Positions 26,172 to 37,156 of a stretch of DNA of 64,000 nt are shown piece after piece. How positions within the stretch are numbered: the stretch's first letter is position 1; each line of letters begins with the position of its first letter. Source of the stretch: Pseudomonas sp. RIT-PI-AD (lineage in GTDB: Bacteria; Pseudomonadota; Gammaproteobacteria; Pseudomonadales; Pseudomonadaceae); contig NZ_JANZKU010000021.1 in NCBI RefSeq assembly GCF_025642785.1, forward strand, positions 21,868 through 85,867, written 5' to 3'. The notes beneath the pieces were generated by a model. That model had not been told where the DNA came from. It did not search any database and saw only the letters and a program-made list of their open reading frames with translations. Made by a program: the position numbers and the translations under genes.

Positions 26172-26672
26172 ATGACTCAAGTGACGCTCAAAGGTAATCC
26201 GATCCAGGTTGAAGGAAGCCTGCCCCAGCCCGGCCAGCAGGCCCCCGCGTTCACCCTGGTGGGGGGCGATCTGTCCGACGTGAGCCTGGCCAAGTTCGCC
26301 GGCAAGCGCAAGGTGCTGAACATCTTCCCCAGCGTCGATACGCCCACTTGCGCCACCTCCGTGCGGACCTTCAACGCCGAGACCAGCAAACTGGAAAACA
26401 CCGTGGTGCTGTGCATCTCCGCCGACCTGCCGTTCGCCCAGGCGCGCTTCTGCGGGGCCGAAGGCCTGCAGAACGTGGTCAACCTGTCGACCATGCGCGG
26501 CCGCGAGTTCCTCGAAGCCTACGGCGTGGCCATCGCCAGCGGACCCTTGGCGGGCGTCGCCGCCCGGGCGGTGGTGGTGCTGGACGAGCAGGACAGGGTG
26601 CTGCACAGCGAACTGGTCGGCGAAATCGCCGAGGAACCCGACTACGCGGCGGCCACCGCGGCCTTGAAATAA
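26172..26672 (+). CDS. tpx: Thiol peroxidase
   Basis: A 166-residue atypical 2-Cys peroxiredoxin that reduces H2O2 and alkyl hydroperoxides at the expense of thioredoxin. Peroxidatic Cys60 (VDTPTC) and resolving Cys94 (ARFCGAEG) correspond to Cys61/Cys95 of E. coli Tpx. Length is normal. AAGGGGAC precedes the ATG. It follows the LysR gene by 68 bp and is closed by a hairpin; it probably has its own promoter. Confidence 0.95.
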   Translation: MTQVTLKGNPIQVEGSLPQPGQQAPAFTLVGGDLSDVSLAKFAGKRKVLNIFPSVDTPTCATSVRTFNAETSKLENTVVLCISADLPFAQARFCGAEGLQNVVNLSTMRGREFLEAYGVAIASGPLAGVAARAVVVLDEQDRVLHSELVGEIAEEPDYAAATAALK

Positions 26673-26690
26673 CGGTCTTCCGCGTCCGAC

Positions 26691-26713
26691 GGCCCGCTCC
26701 GGCGGGCCCGTTT
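26691..26713 (+). terminator. Terminator after tpx
   Basis: A 7-bp GC stem (26691-26697 with 26702-26708, loop TCCG) is followed by CGTTT, 18 bp past the tpx stop. Confidence 0.6.
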
Positions 26714-26915
26714 CATCCTCGCCGCGCCGTCCCGGGCGCATGCGCGCCGCACATGCCCGGCAACGATTTTCGACGATGAATCGCCTGCCCCTGGCTTTTT
26801 CTTTTCCCGTCATACAGTTAGATCGGTAAATGGAAGGTAAAGCCGGGCCGCGAGGCTTTGCTTGGCGCGCGAGAATCCTTATCGTTCACGCTCCCCCAGA
26901 AGTGATGTCCCCTCC

Positions 26916-28163
26916 ATGTCCGATTCGAGTCCCCGTCCTGCCTCCCGCTTTCCACGGCGTGGGTTGTTGATCCTGATCGTGCTGCTCCTCGCGGTGGCCT
27001 TGGCATGGTGGTTCTGGCCGCACAAGGCGAAGCCGGAAGGCCCGGCCGGCCGGGCTGGATTCGGCGCCTTCGGCGGGGTGGTGCCGGTGCGTGTCGCGGC
27101 GGCGGATCGCAGCGATTTCCCGGTTTACCACAAGGCGTTGGGCACGGTGACCGCGCTGAACACCGTGAACATCCGCAGCCGGGTGGCCGGCGAACTGGTC
27201 AAGGTGCAGTTCGAGGAAGGCCAGAAGGTCAAGGCCGGCGACCTGCTGGCGGTGATCGACCCGCGCCCCTACGAAGTGGCCTTGCAGCAGGCCGAGGGCA
27301 CCCTGGCGCAGAACCAGGCGCAATTGAAGAACGCCGAGATCGACCTGGCGCGCTACAAGGGCCTGTATGCCGAGGACAGCATCGCCAAGCAGACCCTGGA
27401 TACCCAGCAGGCGCTGCTGTATCAGTACCAGGGCACCCTCAAGGCCAACCAGGCGGCCGTGGCCGAGGCCCGGTTGAACCTGCAGTACACCCAGATCCGC
27501 GCGCCCATCGCCGGCCGCCTCGGCCTGCGCCAGCTCGACCAGGGCAACCTGGTCGCCGCCAACGACAGTACCGCGCTGGTGGTGATCACCCAGACCCAGC
27601 CGATCTCCGTCAGCTTCACCCTGCCCGAAGGCGACCTGCCGGACGTGCTGGAGCGGGTGCGCAGCGGCGACAGCCTGAGCGTCGAGGCCTGGGACCGCGG
27701 CGACCGCAAGCAACTCGCCAGCGGCGTATTGCACAGCCTGGACAACCAGATCGACACCACCACCGGCACCCTGAAGTTCAAGGCGCGTTTCGAGAATGCC
27801 GACGAGACGCTGTTCCCCAACCAGTTCGTCAATGTCCGCCTGCGCGCCAACGTGCTCGCACGGGCGCTCCGCATTCCCTCGGCGGCGGTGCAGGTGGGCG
27901 CCCGCGGCACTTTCGTCTATGTGGTCGGCGCCGACAACAAGGTCCAGCTGCGGACCCTGGAGACGGGTCCCAGCGACGGCGAGTACACCGTGGTCACCAA
28001 AGGGGTGGAAGAGGGCGAGCGGGTCGTTCTGGAAGGCACCGACCGCCTGCGCGAGGGCGCCGAGGTGGAGGTGGTGGAAGGGTTGTCCGCGCCGGCCCGC
28101 CAGGAACCGGTCGACGATTCGCAGCAACGGGTACCGCGCAGACGCTCCGGGCTCAACGGCTGA
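26916..28163 (+). CDS. muxA: MuxA, RND periplasmic adaptor
   Basis: A 415-residue membrane-fusion protein of the MdtA/MuxA group: N-terminal membrane anchor (about 16-35), then lipoyl and alpha-hairpin domains ([20 protein letters not shown], about 70-190) and beta-barrel and membrane-proximal domains to ~375. It bridges the inner-membrane pump MuxB/MuxC and the outer-membrane channel OpmB. I chose the ATG at 26916 (MSDSSPRP) over the in-frame start at 26862, because the extra 18 residues are unlike the family; the Shine-Dalgarno is weak (AGAAG at 26898). The gene is first in a four-gene operon and overlaps muxB at TGATG. Confidence 0.9.
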   Translation: MSDSSPRPASRFPRRGLLILIVLLLAVALAWWFWPHKAKPEGPAGRAGFGAFGGVVPVRVAAADRSDFPVYHKALGTVTALNTVNIRSRVAGELVKVQFEEGQKVKAGDLLAVIDPRPYEVALQQAEGTLAQNQAQLKNAEIDLARYKGLYAEDSIAKQTLDTQQALLYQYQGTLKANQAAVAEARLNLQYTQIRAPIAGRLGLRQLDQGNLVAANDSTALVVITQTQPISVSFTLPEGDLPDVLERVRSGDSLSVEAWDRGDRKQLASGVLHSLDNQIDTTTGTLKFKARFENADETLFPNQFVNVRLRANVLARALRIPSAAVQVGARGTFVYVVGADNKVQLRTLETGPSDGEYTVVTKGVEEGERVVLEGTDRLREGAEVEVVEGLSAPARQEPVDDSQQRVPRRRSGLNG

Positions 28164-31100
28164 TGGATATTTCCCGCGTCTTCATCCTGCGGCCGGTGGC
28201 CACCACCCTGACCATGGTGGCCATCCTGCTGGCGGGCCTGATCGCCTACCGGATGCTGCCGGTGGCGGCGTTGCCGCAGGTGGACTACCCGACCATCCGT
28301 ATCCTCACGCTCTACCCCGGCGCCAGCCCCGAGGTGATGACCAGCGCGGTGACCGCGCCGCTGGAACGCCAGTTCGGGCAGATGCCCGGCCTGCAACAGA
28401 TGGCATCCACCAGCTCCGGCGGGGCTTCGGTGATCACCTTGCGCTTCAGCCTGGAGATCAAGCTGGACGTGGCCGAGCAGGAGGTGCAGGCGGCGATCAA
28501 CGCGGCGACCAACCTGTTGCCGAACGACCTGCCGGCGCCGCCGGTGTACAACAAGGTCAACCCGGCCGACACCCCGGTGCTGACCCTGGCGGTGACCTCC
28601 AAGACCCTGCCGTTGCCCAAGCTTCACGATCTGGTCGACACCCGCATGGCACAGAAACTCGCGCAGATCGGCGGCGTGGGGATGGTCAGCATCGCCGGCG
28701 GCCAGCGCCCGGCGGTGCGCATCCAGGCCGATCCCGAGGCCCTGGCCGCCTATGGCCTGGCCCTGGCCGACGTGCGCAGCCTGATCGGCGCGGCCAACGT
28801 CAACCAGCCGAAAGGCAACTTCGACGGGCCGACCCGGGTGGCGATGCTCGATGCCAACGATCAACTGAAGACCCCGGCGGAATACGCCGAGCTGATCCTC
28901 ACCTACCAGAACGGCTCGGCGCTGCGGCTCAAGGATGTCGCCACCATCGTCGACGGGGCCGAGAACGAGCGCCTGGCGGCCTGGGCCAATCAGAATGAGG
29001 CGGTGCTGCTCAATGTGCAGCGCCAGCCGGGGGCCAACGTCATCGAAGTGGTGAGGCGGGTGCAGGAACTGCTGCCGCAACTGCGCGCCAGCCTGCCGGC
29101 GGGCCTGGAGGTGACGGTGCTCACCGACCGCACCCAGACCATCCGCGCGGCGGTCAACGACGTGCAGCACGAACTGCTGCTGGCCATCGCCCTGGTGGTG
29201 ATGGTGACCTTCATCTTCCTGCGCAAGCTTTCCGCCACCCTGATCCCCTCGATCGCCGTGCCGCTGTCCCTGGTGGGCACCTTCGGCGTGATGTACCTGG
29301 CCGGTTTCTCCCTGAACAACCTGACCCTGATGGCGCTGACCGTCGCCACCGGCTTCGTCGTCGATGACGCCATCGTCATGCTGGAGAACATCGCCCGCCA
29401 CCTGGAGGAGGGCGACACGCCATTGCAGGCGGCGCTCAAGGGCGCGCGGCAGATCGGCTTCACCCTGATTTCCCTGACCTTCTCGCTGATCGCCGTGCTC
29501 ATTCCCCTGCTGTTCATGCAGGACGTGGTCGGCCGGCTGTTCCGCGAGTTCGCCATCACCCTGGCGGTGGCGATCCTGATCTCCCTGGTGGTCTCGCTGA
29601 CCCTGACGCCGATGATGTGCGCGCGCCTGCTGCGCCGCGAGGAAGCCAGGGAGCAGAACCCCGCCTGGCTGGAGCGGCTGATCGGCGGCTACGGTCGCTG
29701 GCTGACCTGGGTGCTGGCCCATCAGCCGCTCACCCTGCTGGTGGCCATCGCCACCCTGGGCCTCACCGTGGTGCTCTACCTAGCGGTGCCCAAGGGGTTC
29801 TTCCCGGTCCAGGACACCGGCGTCATCCAGGGCATTTCCGAGGCGCCGCAGTCGGTGTCCTTCCATGCCATGAGCGAGCGCCAGCAAAGCCTTTCAGAGG
29901 TGATACTGGCCGATCCGGCGGTGGCCAGCCTGACCTCCTACATCGGTATCGACGGCGACAACGTGACCCTCAACAGCGGGCGCCTGCTGATCAACCTCAA
30001 GCCCCACGGCGATCGCGACGTCACCGCTGCCGAGGTGATCGAGCGCCTGCGCCCGCAACTGGCGCGCCTGCCGGGCATCCAGCTGTACCTGCAACCGGTG
30101 CAGGACCTGACCATCGAGGATAGCATCAGCCGTACCCAGTTCCAGTTCAGCATGGAGTCGCCGGACGCCGACTTGCTGGATACCTGGACGCCGCGCCTGG
30201 TGGAAGCGTTGCGTGAGCACGCCGAGCTCACCGACGTCACCAGCGACCTGCAGAGCCAGGGCCTGCAAATCTATCTGGATATCGACCGCGACGCCGCCTC
30301 GCGACTCGGCGTGGGCGTCTCGACCATCACCGACGCGCTCTACGACGCCTTCGGCCAACGGCAGATCTCGACCATCTTCACCCAGGCCAGCCAGTACCGG
30401 GTGGTGCTGGAGGCGCAGGCCGGCAGCCGGCTCGGGCCGCAGGCGCTGGAGCAGGTGCACGTGCGCACCGCGGACGGCAAGCCGGTGCCGCTGTCCAGCC
30501 TGGCCAAGATGGAAGAGCGGCCGGCCCGCCTGTTGATCAACCACGTCGGCCAGTTCCCGGCCGTGACCCTGTCGTTCAACCTCGCCAGCGGCGTTTCCCT
30601 GGGCGAAGCGGTGGGCATCATCGAGCAGGCGCAGCGCGACATCGGCATGCCCGAGGGCGTGCAGACGCATTTCCAGGGGGCCGCGGAAGCCTTCCGTGCC
30701 TCGCTGTCGAGCACCCTGCTGCTGATCCTGGCGGCGGTGGTGACCATGTACATCGTGCTCGGCGTGCTCTACGAGAGCTACATCCACCCGATCACCATCC
30801 TCTCCACCTTGCCCTCGGCCGCGGTGGGCGCCTTGCTCGCGCTGCTGCTGTCCGGCAACGACCTGGGGTTGATCGCGATCATCGGCATCATCCTGCTGAT
30901 CGGCATCGTCAAGAAGAACGCGATCATGATGATCGACTTCGCCCTGGAGGCCGAGCGCCACCAGGGCATGACGCCGCGGGATGCGATCTATCGCGCCGCC
31001 TTGCTGCGCTTCCGGCCGATCCTGATGACCACCCTGGCGGCGCTGTTCGGCGCGGTGCCGCTGATGCTCGCCAGCGGCTCCGGCGCCGAGCTGCGCCAGC

Positions 31101-31255
31101 CCCTTGGCCTGGTGATGGTCGGCGGGCTGCTGGTCAGCCAGTTGCTGACGCTGTTCACCACGCCGGTGATCTACCTGGCCTTCGACCGCCTGGCCCGACG
31201 CTGGGGCCGCCGCGAACCACGGGGCGCCGGGCGGGATCTGGACGTGCCGGTATGA
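28163..31255 (+). CDS. muxB: MuxB, RND efflux transporter subunit
   Basis: A 1030-residue RND pump with 12 membrane helices and two large periplasmic loops. Proton-relay aspartates are in helix 4 ([13 protein letters not shown]). The start [16 protein letters not shown] at 28163 overlaps the muxA stop; the long open frame upstream in the same phase is spurious overlap with muxA. In P. aeruginosa MuxB works together with MuxC and MuxA-OpmB, exporting aztreonam, macrolides, novobiocin and tetracycline. Mdt-type pumps need both B and C subunits, as a heterotrimer. A 31-bp gap precedes muxC. Confidence 0.94.
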   Translation: MDISRVFILRPVATTLTMVAILLAGLIAYRMLPVAALPQVDYPTIRILTLYPGASPEVMTSAVTAPLERQFGQMPGLQQMASTSSGGASVITLRFSLEIKLDVAEQEVQAAINAATNLLPNDLPAPPVYNKVNPADTPVLTLAVTSKTLPLPKLHDLVDTRMAQKLAQIGGVGMVSIAGGQRPAVRIQADPEALAAYGLALADVRSLIGAANVNQPKGNFDGPTRVAMLDANDQLKTPAEYAELILTYQNGSALRLKDVATIVDGAENERLAAWANQNEAVLLNVQRQPGANVIEVVRRVQELLPQLRASLPAGLEVTVLTDRTQTIRAAVNDVQHELLLAIALVVMVTFIFLRKLSATLIPSIAVPLSLVGTFGVMYLAGFSLNNLTLMALTVATGFVVDDAIVMLENIARHLEEGDTPLQAALKGARQIGFTLISLTFSLIAVLIPLLFMQDVVGRLFREFAITLAVAILISLVVSLTLTPMMCARLLRREEAREQNPAWLERLIGGYGRWLTWVLAHQPLTLLVAIATLGLTVVLYLAVPKGFFPVQDTGVIQGISEAPQSVSFHAMSERQQSLSEVILADPAVASLTSYIGIDGDNVTLNSGRLLINLKPHGDRDVTAAEVIERLRPQLARLPGIQLYLQPVQDLTIEDSISRTQFQFSMESPDADLLDTWTPRLVEALREHAELTDVTSDLQSQGLQIYLDIDRDAASRLGVGVSTITDALYDAFGQRQISTIFTQASQYRVVLEAQAGSRLGPQALEQVHVRTADGKPVPLSSLAKMEERPARLLINHVGQFPAVTLSFNLASGVSLGEAVGIIEQAQRDIGMPEGVQTHFQGAAEAFRASLSSTLLLILAAVVTMYIVLGVLYESYIHPITILSTLPSAAVGALLALLLSGNDLGLIAIIGIILLIGIVKKNAIMMIDFALEAERHQGMTPRDAIYRAALLRFRPILMTTLAALFGAVPLMLASGSGAELRQPLGLVMVGGLLVSQLLTLFTTPVIYLAFDRLARRWGRREPRGAGRDLDVPV

Positions 31256-31286
31256 CGGCGCGGACCCGTCGCGGGGGAGGGTGCCG

Positions 31287-34200
31287 ATGAACCTTTCCGC
31301 CCCCTTCATCGCCCGTCCGGTGGCGACCATGCTGATGAGCCTGGCGATCCTCCTGCTGGGCGGCATGAGTTTCGGCCTGATGCCGGTGGCGCCGCTGCCG
31401 GAGATGGACTTTCCCACCATCACTGTGCAGGCCAGCCTCGCCGGCGCCAGCCCGGAGATCATGGCCGCCACCGTGGCTACCCCGCTGGAGCGCGCCCTCG
31501 GCAGCATCGCCGGGATCAGCCAGATGAGCAGCCGCACCAGCCAGGGCTCGACGCGGGTCATCGTGCAGTTCGATCTGGACCGCGACATCAACGGCGCCGC
31601 GCGGGACGTCCAGGCGGCGATCAACGCCTCGCGCAACCTGCTGCCCAGCGGCATGCGCAGCATGCCCACCTACCGCAAGGTCAATCCGTCCCAGGCGCCG
31701 ATCATGGTGCTGTCGCTGACCTCGTCGGTGCTCGACAAGAGCCAGCTCTACGACCTGGCCTCGACCATCGTGGCGCAGAAGCTGTCGCAGGTGACCGGAG
31801 TCGGCGAGGTGCAGATCGGCGGCAGTTCGTTGCCGGCGGTACGCGTCGAGTTGCAGCCGCAACAGCTCGAGCAGTACGGCATCGCCCTCGACGAGGTGCG
31901 CGACACCATCGCCAAGGCCAACCAGCGCCGGCCCAAGGGTTTCGTCGAGGACGACCAGCGGCAATGGCAGGTGCAGGCCAACGATCAGTTGCGCAAGGCG
32001 GCCGACTACGAACCCCTGATCATCCGCTACCAGAACGGCGCGACCGTGCGCCTGAGCGATGTGGCCAAGGTCCGCGACGGCGTCGAGGACCGCTACAACA
32101 GCGGTTTCTTCAACGACGACGCGGCGGTGCTGCTGGTGGTCAACCGCCAGGCGGGCGCCAACATCATCGAGACCACCCAGGGCATCCGCGACCAACTGCC
32201 GACCCTGCGCGCGGTGCTGCCCGGCACCGCGCAGCTGGAGGTGGCGATGGACCGATCGCCGGTGATCCGCGCCACCCTGCACGAGGCCGAGCGCACGCTG
32301 CTGATCGCCGTGGGGCTGGTGATCCTGCTGGTGTTTCTGTTCCTCGGCAGCCTGCGCAGCGCGATGATCCCGGCGCTGGCGGTACCGGTCTCGCTGGTGG
32401 GCAGCTTCGCCGTCATGTATCTCTCGGGTTTCACCCTCAACGTGTTGTCGCTGATGGCGCTGATCCTCGCCGCCGGGCTGGTGGTGGACGATGCCATCGT
32501 GGTGCTGGAGAACATCGCCCGGCACATCGACAACGGCGAGACGCCGCTGCGCGCCGCTTACCTGGGTACCCGCGAGGTGGGCTTCACCCTGTTGTCGATG
32601 AACCTGTCGCTGGTGGTGGTATTCGTCTCGATCCTGTTCATGGGCGGTATCGTCAGCCAGCTGTTCCGCGAGTTCGCCATCACCCTGGCGGCGGCGATCC
32701 TGGTGTCCCTGGTGATTTCCCTGACCCTCACGCCGATGCTCTGCGCGCGCTGGCTGAAGCCCCACGGCGAGGAGGAGACCCGCCTGCAGCGCACGAGCCA
32801 TCGGCTGCACCGGCGGTTGGTGGGGGCCTACGACCGCACCCTGGGCTGGGCCCTGCGGCATCCGCGGATCACCCTGTGCAGCCTGTTGGCGACCATCGCG
32901 CTGAACATCGCGTTGTACATCCTGGTGCCGAAGACCTTCCTGCCGTCCCAGGACACCGGTCAATTGATCGGCTTCATCCGCGGCGACGACGGCCTGTCGT
33001 TCCAGGTGATGCAACCGAAGATGGAAATCTATCGCCGGGCGGTGCTCGCCGATCCCGCGGTGACCAGCGTGGCGGGCTTCATCGGCGGCGGCAGTGGCAT
33101 CAACAACGCCATGATGATCGTGCGCCTGAAAAGCGTCGCCGAACGCAAGGCGTCGGCACAGCAGGTGCTCGAACGCATCCGCGCCAACCTGCCCCAGGTC
33201 CCCGGCGGGCAATTGTTCCTGATGGCCGACCAGGACCTGATGTTCGGCGGTCGCGAGCAGCGCAGTTCGCAATACGAATACAGCCTGCTGGCCGGCGACC
33301 TGGCCGACTTGCGCACCTGGCTGCCGAAACTGACCCAGGCGCTGAAGAGCCTGCCGGAGCTGACCGCCATCGATGCCAACGAGGGCAAGGGCGCGCAGCA
33401 GGTCAGCCTGAAGATCGACCGCGACGCGGCGCGGCGCCTGGGCGTGGAGATGAACACGGTCACCACGTTGTTGAACAACGCGTTCAGCCAGCGGCAGATT
33501 TCCACCATCTACGAAAGCCTCAACCAGTACCAGGTGGTGATGGAAGTGGACCCGGCGTTTGCCCAGCACCCGGAAGTGCTGGAGCAGGTGCAGGTGGTCA
33601 CCGGCGACGGCAAGCGCGTGCCCTTGTCGGCGTTCTCCCATTACGAGCGCAGCCTGGAAGAGGATCGCGTCAGCCACGAGGGGCAATTCGCCGCGGAAAG
33701 CATTTCCTTCGACCTGGCGCCCGGCGTCAGCCTGGACCAGGCGGCCAAGGCCATCGACCGGGCGGTGGCGGCGATCGGCATGCCGACCGAGGTGCAGGGG
33801 CGCATGGGGGGCAGCGCCGACATGTTCCAGACCGCGCAGAAAAGCCAGCCGTGGATGATCCTGGCCGCCTTGCTGATGGTGTACATCGTGCTCGGCATCC
33901 TCTACGAGAGCTACATCCATCCCCTGACCATCCTCTCCACGCTGCCGTCCGCCGGGGTTGGCGCCCTGCTGGCGATCCTCCTCACCGGCCAGGAATTCAG
34001 CCTGATTTCCCTGCTCGGCCTGTTCCTGCTGATCGGCATCGTGAAGAAGAACGCGATCCTGATGATCGACCTGGCCCTGCAACTGGAGCGTCACGACGGG
34101 CTTTCGCCGCAGGAGTCGATCCGCCAGGCCTGCCTGCTGCGTTTCCGGCCGATCCTGATGACCACCCTGGCCGCCATCCTCGGCGCCCTGCCGCTGCTCA

Positions 34201-34388
34201 TCGGCGGTGCCGAGGGCGCGGAAATGCGCCAGCCGCTCGGCCTGACCATCGTCGGCGGACTGGTCCTCAGCCAATTGCTGACGCTCTATACCACCCCGGT
34301 GGTCTACCTGTACCTCGACCGCCTGCGCCATCGGGTCAACCGCTGGCGTGGCGTGCGCACCGATGCCGCCCTGGACACACCGCTATGA
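31287..34388 (+). CDS. muxC: MuxC, RND efflux transporter subunit
   Basis: A 1033-residue RND pump paralogous to MuxB, starting MNLSAPFIARPVATML. The helix 4 proton-relay motif GLVVDDAIVVLEN is intact. The ATG at 31287 is preferred over a GTG six bases upstream, because GGGGGAGG ends at 31280 with optimal spacing to the ATG. It acts with MuxB as the second pump subunit. The stop overlaps the opmB start (ATGA). Confidence 0.94.
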   Translation: MNLSAPFIARPVATMLMSLAILLLGGMSFGLMPVAPLPEMDFPTITVQASLAGASPEIMAATVATPLERALGSIAGISQMSSRTSQGSTRVIVQFDLDRDINGAARDVQAAINASRNLLPSGMRSMPTYRKVNPSQAPIMVLSLTSSVLDKSQLYDLASTIVAQKLSQVTGVGEVQIGGSSLPAVRVELQPQQLEQYGIALDEVRDTIAKANQRRPKGFVEDDQRQWQVQANDQLRKAADYEPLIIRYQNGATVRLSDVAKVRDGVEDRYNSGFFNDDAAVLLVVNRQAGANIIETTQGIRDQLPTLRAVLPGTAQLEVAMDRSPVIRATLHEAERTLLIAVGLVILLVFLFLGSLRSAMIPALAVPVSLVGSFAVMYLSGFTLNVLSLMALILAAGLVVDDAIVVLENIARHIDNGETPLRAAYLGTREVGFTLLSMNLSLVVVFVSILFMGGIVSQLFREFAITLAAAILVSLVISLTLTPMLCARWLKPHGEEETRLQRTSHRLHRRLVGAYDRTLGWALRHPRITLCSLLATIALNIALYILVPKTFLPSQDTGQLIGFIRGDDGLSFQVMQPKMEIYRRAVLADPAVTSVAGFIGGGSGINNAMMIVRLKSVAERKASAQQVLERIRANLPQVPGGQLFLMADQDLMFGGREQRSSQYEYSLLAGDLADLRTWLPKLTQALKSLPELTAIDANEGKGAQQVSLKIDRDAARRLGVEMNTVTTLLNNAFSQRQISTIYESLNQYQVVMEVDPAFAQHPEVLEQVQVVTGDGKRVPLSAFSHYERSLEEDRVSHEGQFAAESISFDLAPGVSLDQAAKAIDRAVAAIGMPTEVQGRMGGSADMFQTAQKSQPWMILAALLMVYIVLGILYESYIHPLTILSTLPSAGVGALLAILLTGQEFSLISLLGLFLLIGIVKKNAILMIDLALQLERHDGLSPQESIRQACLLRFRPILMTTLAAILGALPLLIGGAEGAEMRQPLGLTIVGGLVLSQLLTLYTTPVVYLYLDRLRHRVNRWRGVRTDAALDTPL

Positions 34389-35962
34389 GTCGCCCCGTGA
34401 ACCCTGTCGTATCTGGAGAGATCGCGTTGAAGTCCGGTCCGGAATCCGCCGTTCCCCGCAAGCCCGCCGCCGCGCCCTCGCGGGCGTCGCGCCCGCTGCA
34501 CCCCCTGGCGCTCGCGCTGGCATTCGCCGCCCTCGCGGCCTGTACGGTGGGGCCCGACTACCAGCGGCCGGCGGCGGCCAACCCGGCCACGTTCAAGCAG
34601 GCCGCCGGGTGGAAGGCCGCCGACCCGGCGGACGTGCTGAGCCGCGGCGCCTGGTGGACCCTGTACGGCGACCCGACCCTGGATGGCCTGGTGGAGCGGC
34701 TCAATGCCAGCAACCAGAGCCTGGCCAGCGCCGAGGCGCAGTATCGACAGGCGCGCGCCCTGGTGCGTGGCGCCCGGGCGGCGTTCTTCCCCACCCTGGG
34801 CGCCAACCTCGGCGTCACCCGCTCCGGACAGAACGGCAGCGGCGGCGGGGGCACCCTCGATGGCGTCGAATACAGCAGCGGTTCCTCGCGCGTCTCGAAG
34901 AGCTACGACGCCAGCCTGTCGGTCAGTTGGGAACTGGACCTCTGGGGCAAGCTGCGCCGCCAGTTGGAGGCCGACGACGCGAGCATGCAGGCCAGCGCCG
35001 CCGACCTCGCGGCGACCCACCTCAGCCTGCAATCCGAACTGGTGCAGGACTACTTGCAATTGCGCGTGCTGGACGAACAGAAGCGCCTGCTGGAATCCAC
35101 CGTGGAGGCCTATCGGCGTGCGCTGAAATTGACCGAGAACCAGTATCGCGCGGGTATCGTGCCGAAGTCCGACGTGGCCCAGGCGCGTACCCAGCTGAAG
35201 AGCACCGAGGCGCAATCCGTCGACCTGGAATACCAGCGCGCGCAACTGGAGCACGCCATCGCCGTGCTGGTGGGCGTCGCCCCGTCGGAGTTCGAGCTGG
35301 CGATGGTGGATGCGGTGCCGACCCTGCCGGCGGTGCCGGTGGGCGTGCCTTCGACCCTACTCGAACGGCGACCGGACATCGCCGCGGCGGAACGGCGGAT
35401 GCTCAGTGCGAACGCCGCCATCGGCGTCGCCACGGCCGCCTATTACCCCGACCTGACCCTGTCCGCCAGCGGCGGCTACCGCAGTGGCGGCCTGGACGAC
35501 TGGATCAGCGCGCCGAACCGCTTTTGGTCGATCGGCCCGGCGTTCGCCATGACCCTGTTCGACGGTGGGCTGATCCGTTCGCGGGTGGAACAAGCCGAGG
35601 CCGGCTACGACAAGACCGTCGCCGATTACCGGCAGACCGTGTTGAACGGCTTTCGCGAGGTGGAGGACTACCTGGTACAGCTGTCGGTATTCGAGCGCGA
35701 GCGGGTGATCCAGCAGGAGGCCCTCGACGCCGCCCGCGAATCCCTGCACCTGATCGAGAACCAGTACAAGGCCGGCACCGTGGACTACAACAGCGTGGTC
35801 ACCCTTCAGACCAGCACCCTGAACAACGAGCGAACCCTGTTGAGCCTGGAAGGCAGCCGCCTGACGGCCAGCGTGCAATTGATCGCCGCCCTCGGTGGCG
35901 GCTGGCAGAGCCGACAGCTGGCGGAGCCGCCGGTCATGCAGGGCGCCGCCGGTTCGCGCTGA
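34385..35962 (+). CDS. opmB: OpmB, outer-membrane efflux channel lipoprotein
   Basis: A 525-residue TolC/OprM-family outer-membrane factor (NodT subgroup). It begins with a longer than usual N-terminal tail before a lipoprotein signal with lipobox LAAC (Cys about residue 56), then CTVGPDY, typical of OprM-like proteins. Two outer-membrane efflux domains repeat (about 110-300 and 315-505). Inside the tail there are later possible starts (for example TTG near 34427). It completes the MuxABC-OpmB system and is coupled to muxC by a 4-bp overlap. Confidence 0.92.
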   Translation: MSRPVNPVVSGEIALKSGPESAVPRKPAAAPSRASRPLHPLALALAFAALAACTVGPDYQRPAAANPATFKQAAGWKAADPADVLSRGAWWTLYGDPTLDGLVERLNASNQSLASAEAQYRQARALVRGARAAFFPTLGANLGVTRSGQNGSGGGGTLDGVEYSSGSSRVSKSYDASLSVSWELDLWGKLRRQLEADDASMQASAADLAATHLSLQSELVQDYLQLRVLDEQKRLLESTVEAYRRALKLTENQYRAGIVPKSDVAQARTQLKSTEAQSVDLEYQRAQLEHAIAVLVGVAPSEFELAMVDAVPTLPAVPVGVPSTLLERRPDIAAAERRMLSANAAIGVATAAYYPDLTLSASGGYRSGGLDDWISAPNRFWSIGPAFAMTLFDGGLIRSRVEQAEAGYDKTVADYRQTVLNGFREVEDYLVQLSVFERERVIQQEALDAARESLHLIENQYKAGTVDYNSVVTLQTSTLNNERTLLSLEGSRLTASVQLIAALGGGWQSRQLAEPPVMQGAAGSR

Positions 35963-36101
35963 TCCACGCGCGCGCGACCTGGCGCCGCGTCGGTAGCGGC
36001 CCCCCGCCGATAGCGCTCGATTACGCGGGGAATGTCAGGGCACATCTTCGATCGCATCGATCGCGCCGATTCTGGCCTCGGCTCGAAGGGTATGCGGGGG
36101 T

Positions 36102-36155
36102 GGCGCCGGCCCGGCGTATAGCCCGGCCGGCGCCCAGGCGGCCCGGACGGGCCGC
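36102..36155. terminator. Tandem hairpins between opmB and the DctP-like gene
   Basis: Two GC-rich hairpins lie between converging genes: a perfect 10-bp stem (36102-36111 with 36125-36134) and a perfect 7-bp stem (36138-36144 with 36149-36155). The second is only 6 bp past the DctP-like stop. Neither has a T-run. The rest of the 198-bp gap shows no gene. Confidence 0.55.
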
Positions 36156-36160
36156 GCGAG

Positions 36161-37156
36161 TCATTTCTTGCGGTTGACGGTTTCCGCCGCTTTCAGCACG
36201 TCTTCGCCGATGGCGTCCTTGAACTGATTCCACACCGGCTGCATGGCGGTGCGCCAGGCCTGGCGTTCTTCCGTGCTGAGGGAAACCACCTGGGTCTTGC
36301 CGGTGGCGACGATGCGCTCGCGGTCCGCGCGGTTCTGCTCCTCGGCGGCGTGGTTCACCGCGAAGGTCACCTCGTCGATGATCGCCTCCAGTTGGGTCCG
36401 GGTGGCGTGGGGAATGCTGTACCAGAAGCGCGGGTTGCTCACCAGCATGTAGTCGAGCACGCCGTGGTTGGTTTCGGTGATGAAAGGCTGCGCGCCGAAG
36501 AGTTTCTGGCTGTAGAGGTTGGACCAGGTGTTCTCGGTGCCCTGGACCTTGTTGTTCTGCAGGGCCTCGAGGGTTTCCGCGAAGGGGATCTTCACCGAGG
36601 TGGCGCCGATCTGGGCGAACTGCGCTTCGAGCACGGCGGAGGGTTGGATGCGGAACGCCAGGCCGGCGGCGTCCTTCGGGCTGCGCATGGCACGGGGGCC
36701 GGAGAGCTGGCGCATGCCGTTATGCCAGTAGGCCAGGCCGACGATCTCGTTGGATTCCATGGCGCGCAGCAATTGGCGACCCTTGGCGCGTTTCTGGAAA
36801 CGGTTCACCGCGTCCAGGTCGTCGAACAGGAACGGCAGGTCGAAGACCTGCAATTGCTTGGTGTACTGGTCGAACTTGGCCAGCGAAGGCGCCAGCATCT
36901 GCACGTCGTTCTTGCGCAAGGCGTCCAGTTCGCTGGCATCGCCGAACAGCGTCGAATTCGGATAGACCTCGACCGTCACCTGACCGGCCAAGCGCTGCTC
37001 CACCAGTTTCTTGAACAACAGGGCCCCCTGGCCCTTGGGTGTATCGTCGGCGACGACGTGGGAAAACTTGATCACGATGGGCGCCGTATCGGCCGCCTGC
37101 GCGGTGGAAGTCAGCGCCAGTACGCAGGAGGCGATGGCGATGAGCGACTTGAACAT
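36161..37156 (-). CDS. DctP-type TRAP solute-binding protein (orphan)
   Basis: A 331-residue periplasmic binding protein of the TRAP DctP family, close to the C4-dicarboxylate type. It has a signal peptide ending near residue 21 (TAQA), then IKFSHVVADDTPKG; the carboxylate-binding Arg region is RIQPSAVLEAQF, with the conserved QNNKVQGTENTWSN segment. The ATG at 37156 has AAAGGAAC upstream; an earlier in-frame start lacks a signal peptide. No DctQ or DctM membrane genes are nearby, so it must share a permease encoded elsewhere, or act as a sensor's binding partner. Length is normal. Confidence 0.88.
   Translation of the reverse strand: MFKSLIAIASCVLALTSTAQAADTAPIVIKFSHVVADDTPKGQGALLFKKLVEQRLAGQVTVEVYPNSTLFGDASELDALRKNDVQMLAPSLAKFDQYTKQLQVFDLPFLFDDLDAVNRFQKRAKGRQLLRAMESNEIVGLAYWHNGMRQLSGPRAMRSPKDAAGLAFRIQPSAVLEAQFAQIGATSVKIPFAETLEALQNNKVQGTENTWSNLYSQKLFGAQPFITETNHGVLDYMLVSNPRFWYSIPHATRTQLEAIIDEVTFAVNHAAEEQNRADRERIVATGKTQVVSLSTEERQAWRTAMQPVWNQFKDAIGEDVLKAAETVNRKK

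Noticed and set aside
27005..28162. An upstream extension of the muxB frame
   Set aside because: It overlaps the whole of muxA in another phase and is Arg/Gly-rich nonsense; the RND N-terminus starts at 28163.
31155..34331. A minus-strand open frame of over 1000 codons
   Set aside because: It is antisense to muxC, with His/Gln/Arg-rich low-quality sequence typical of shadow frames; muxC is a clear RND pump.
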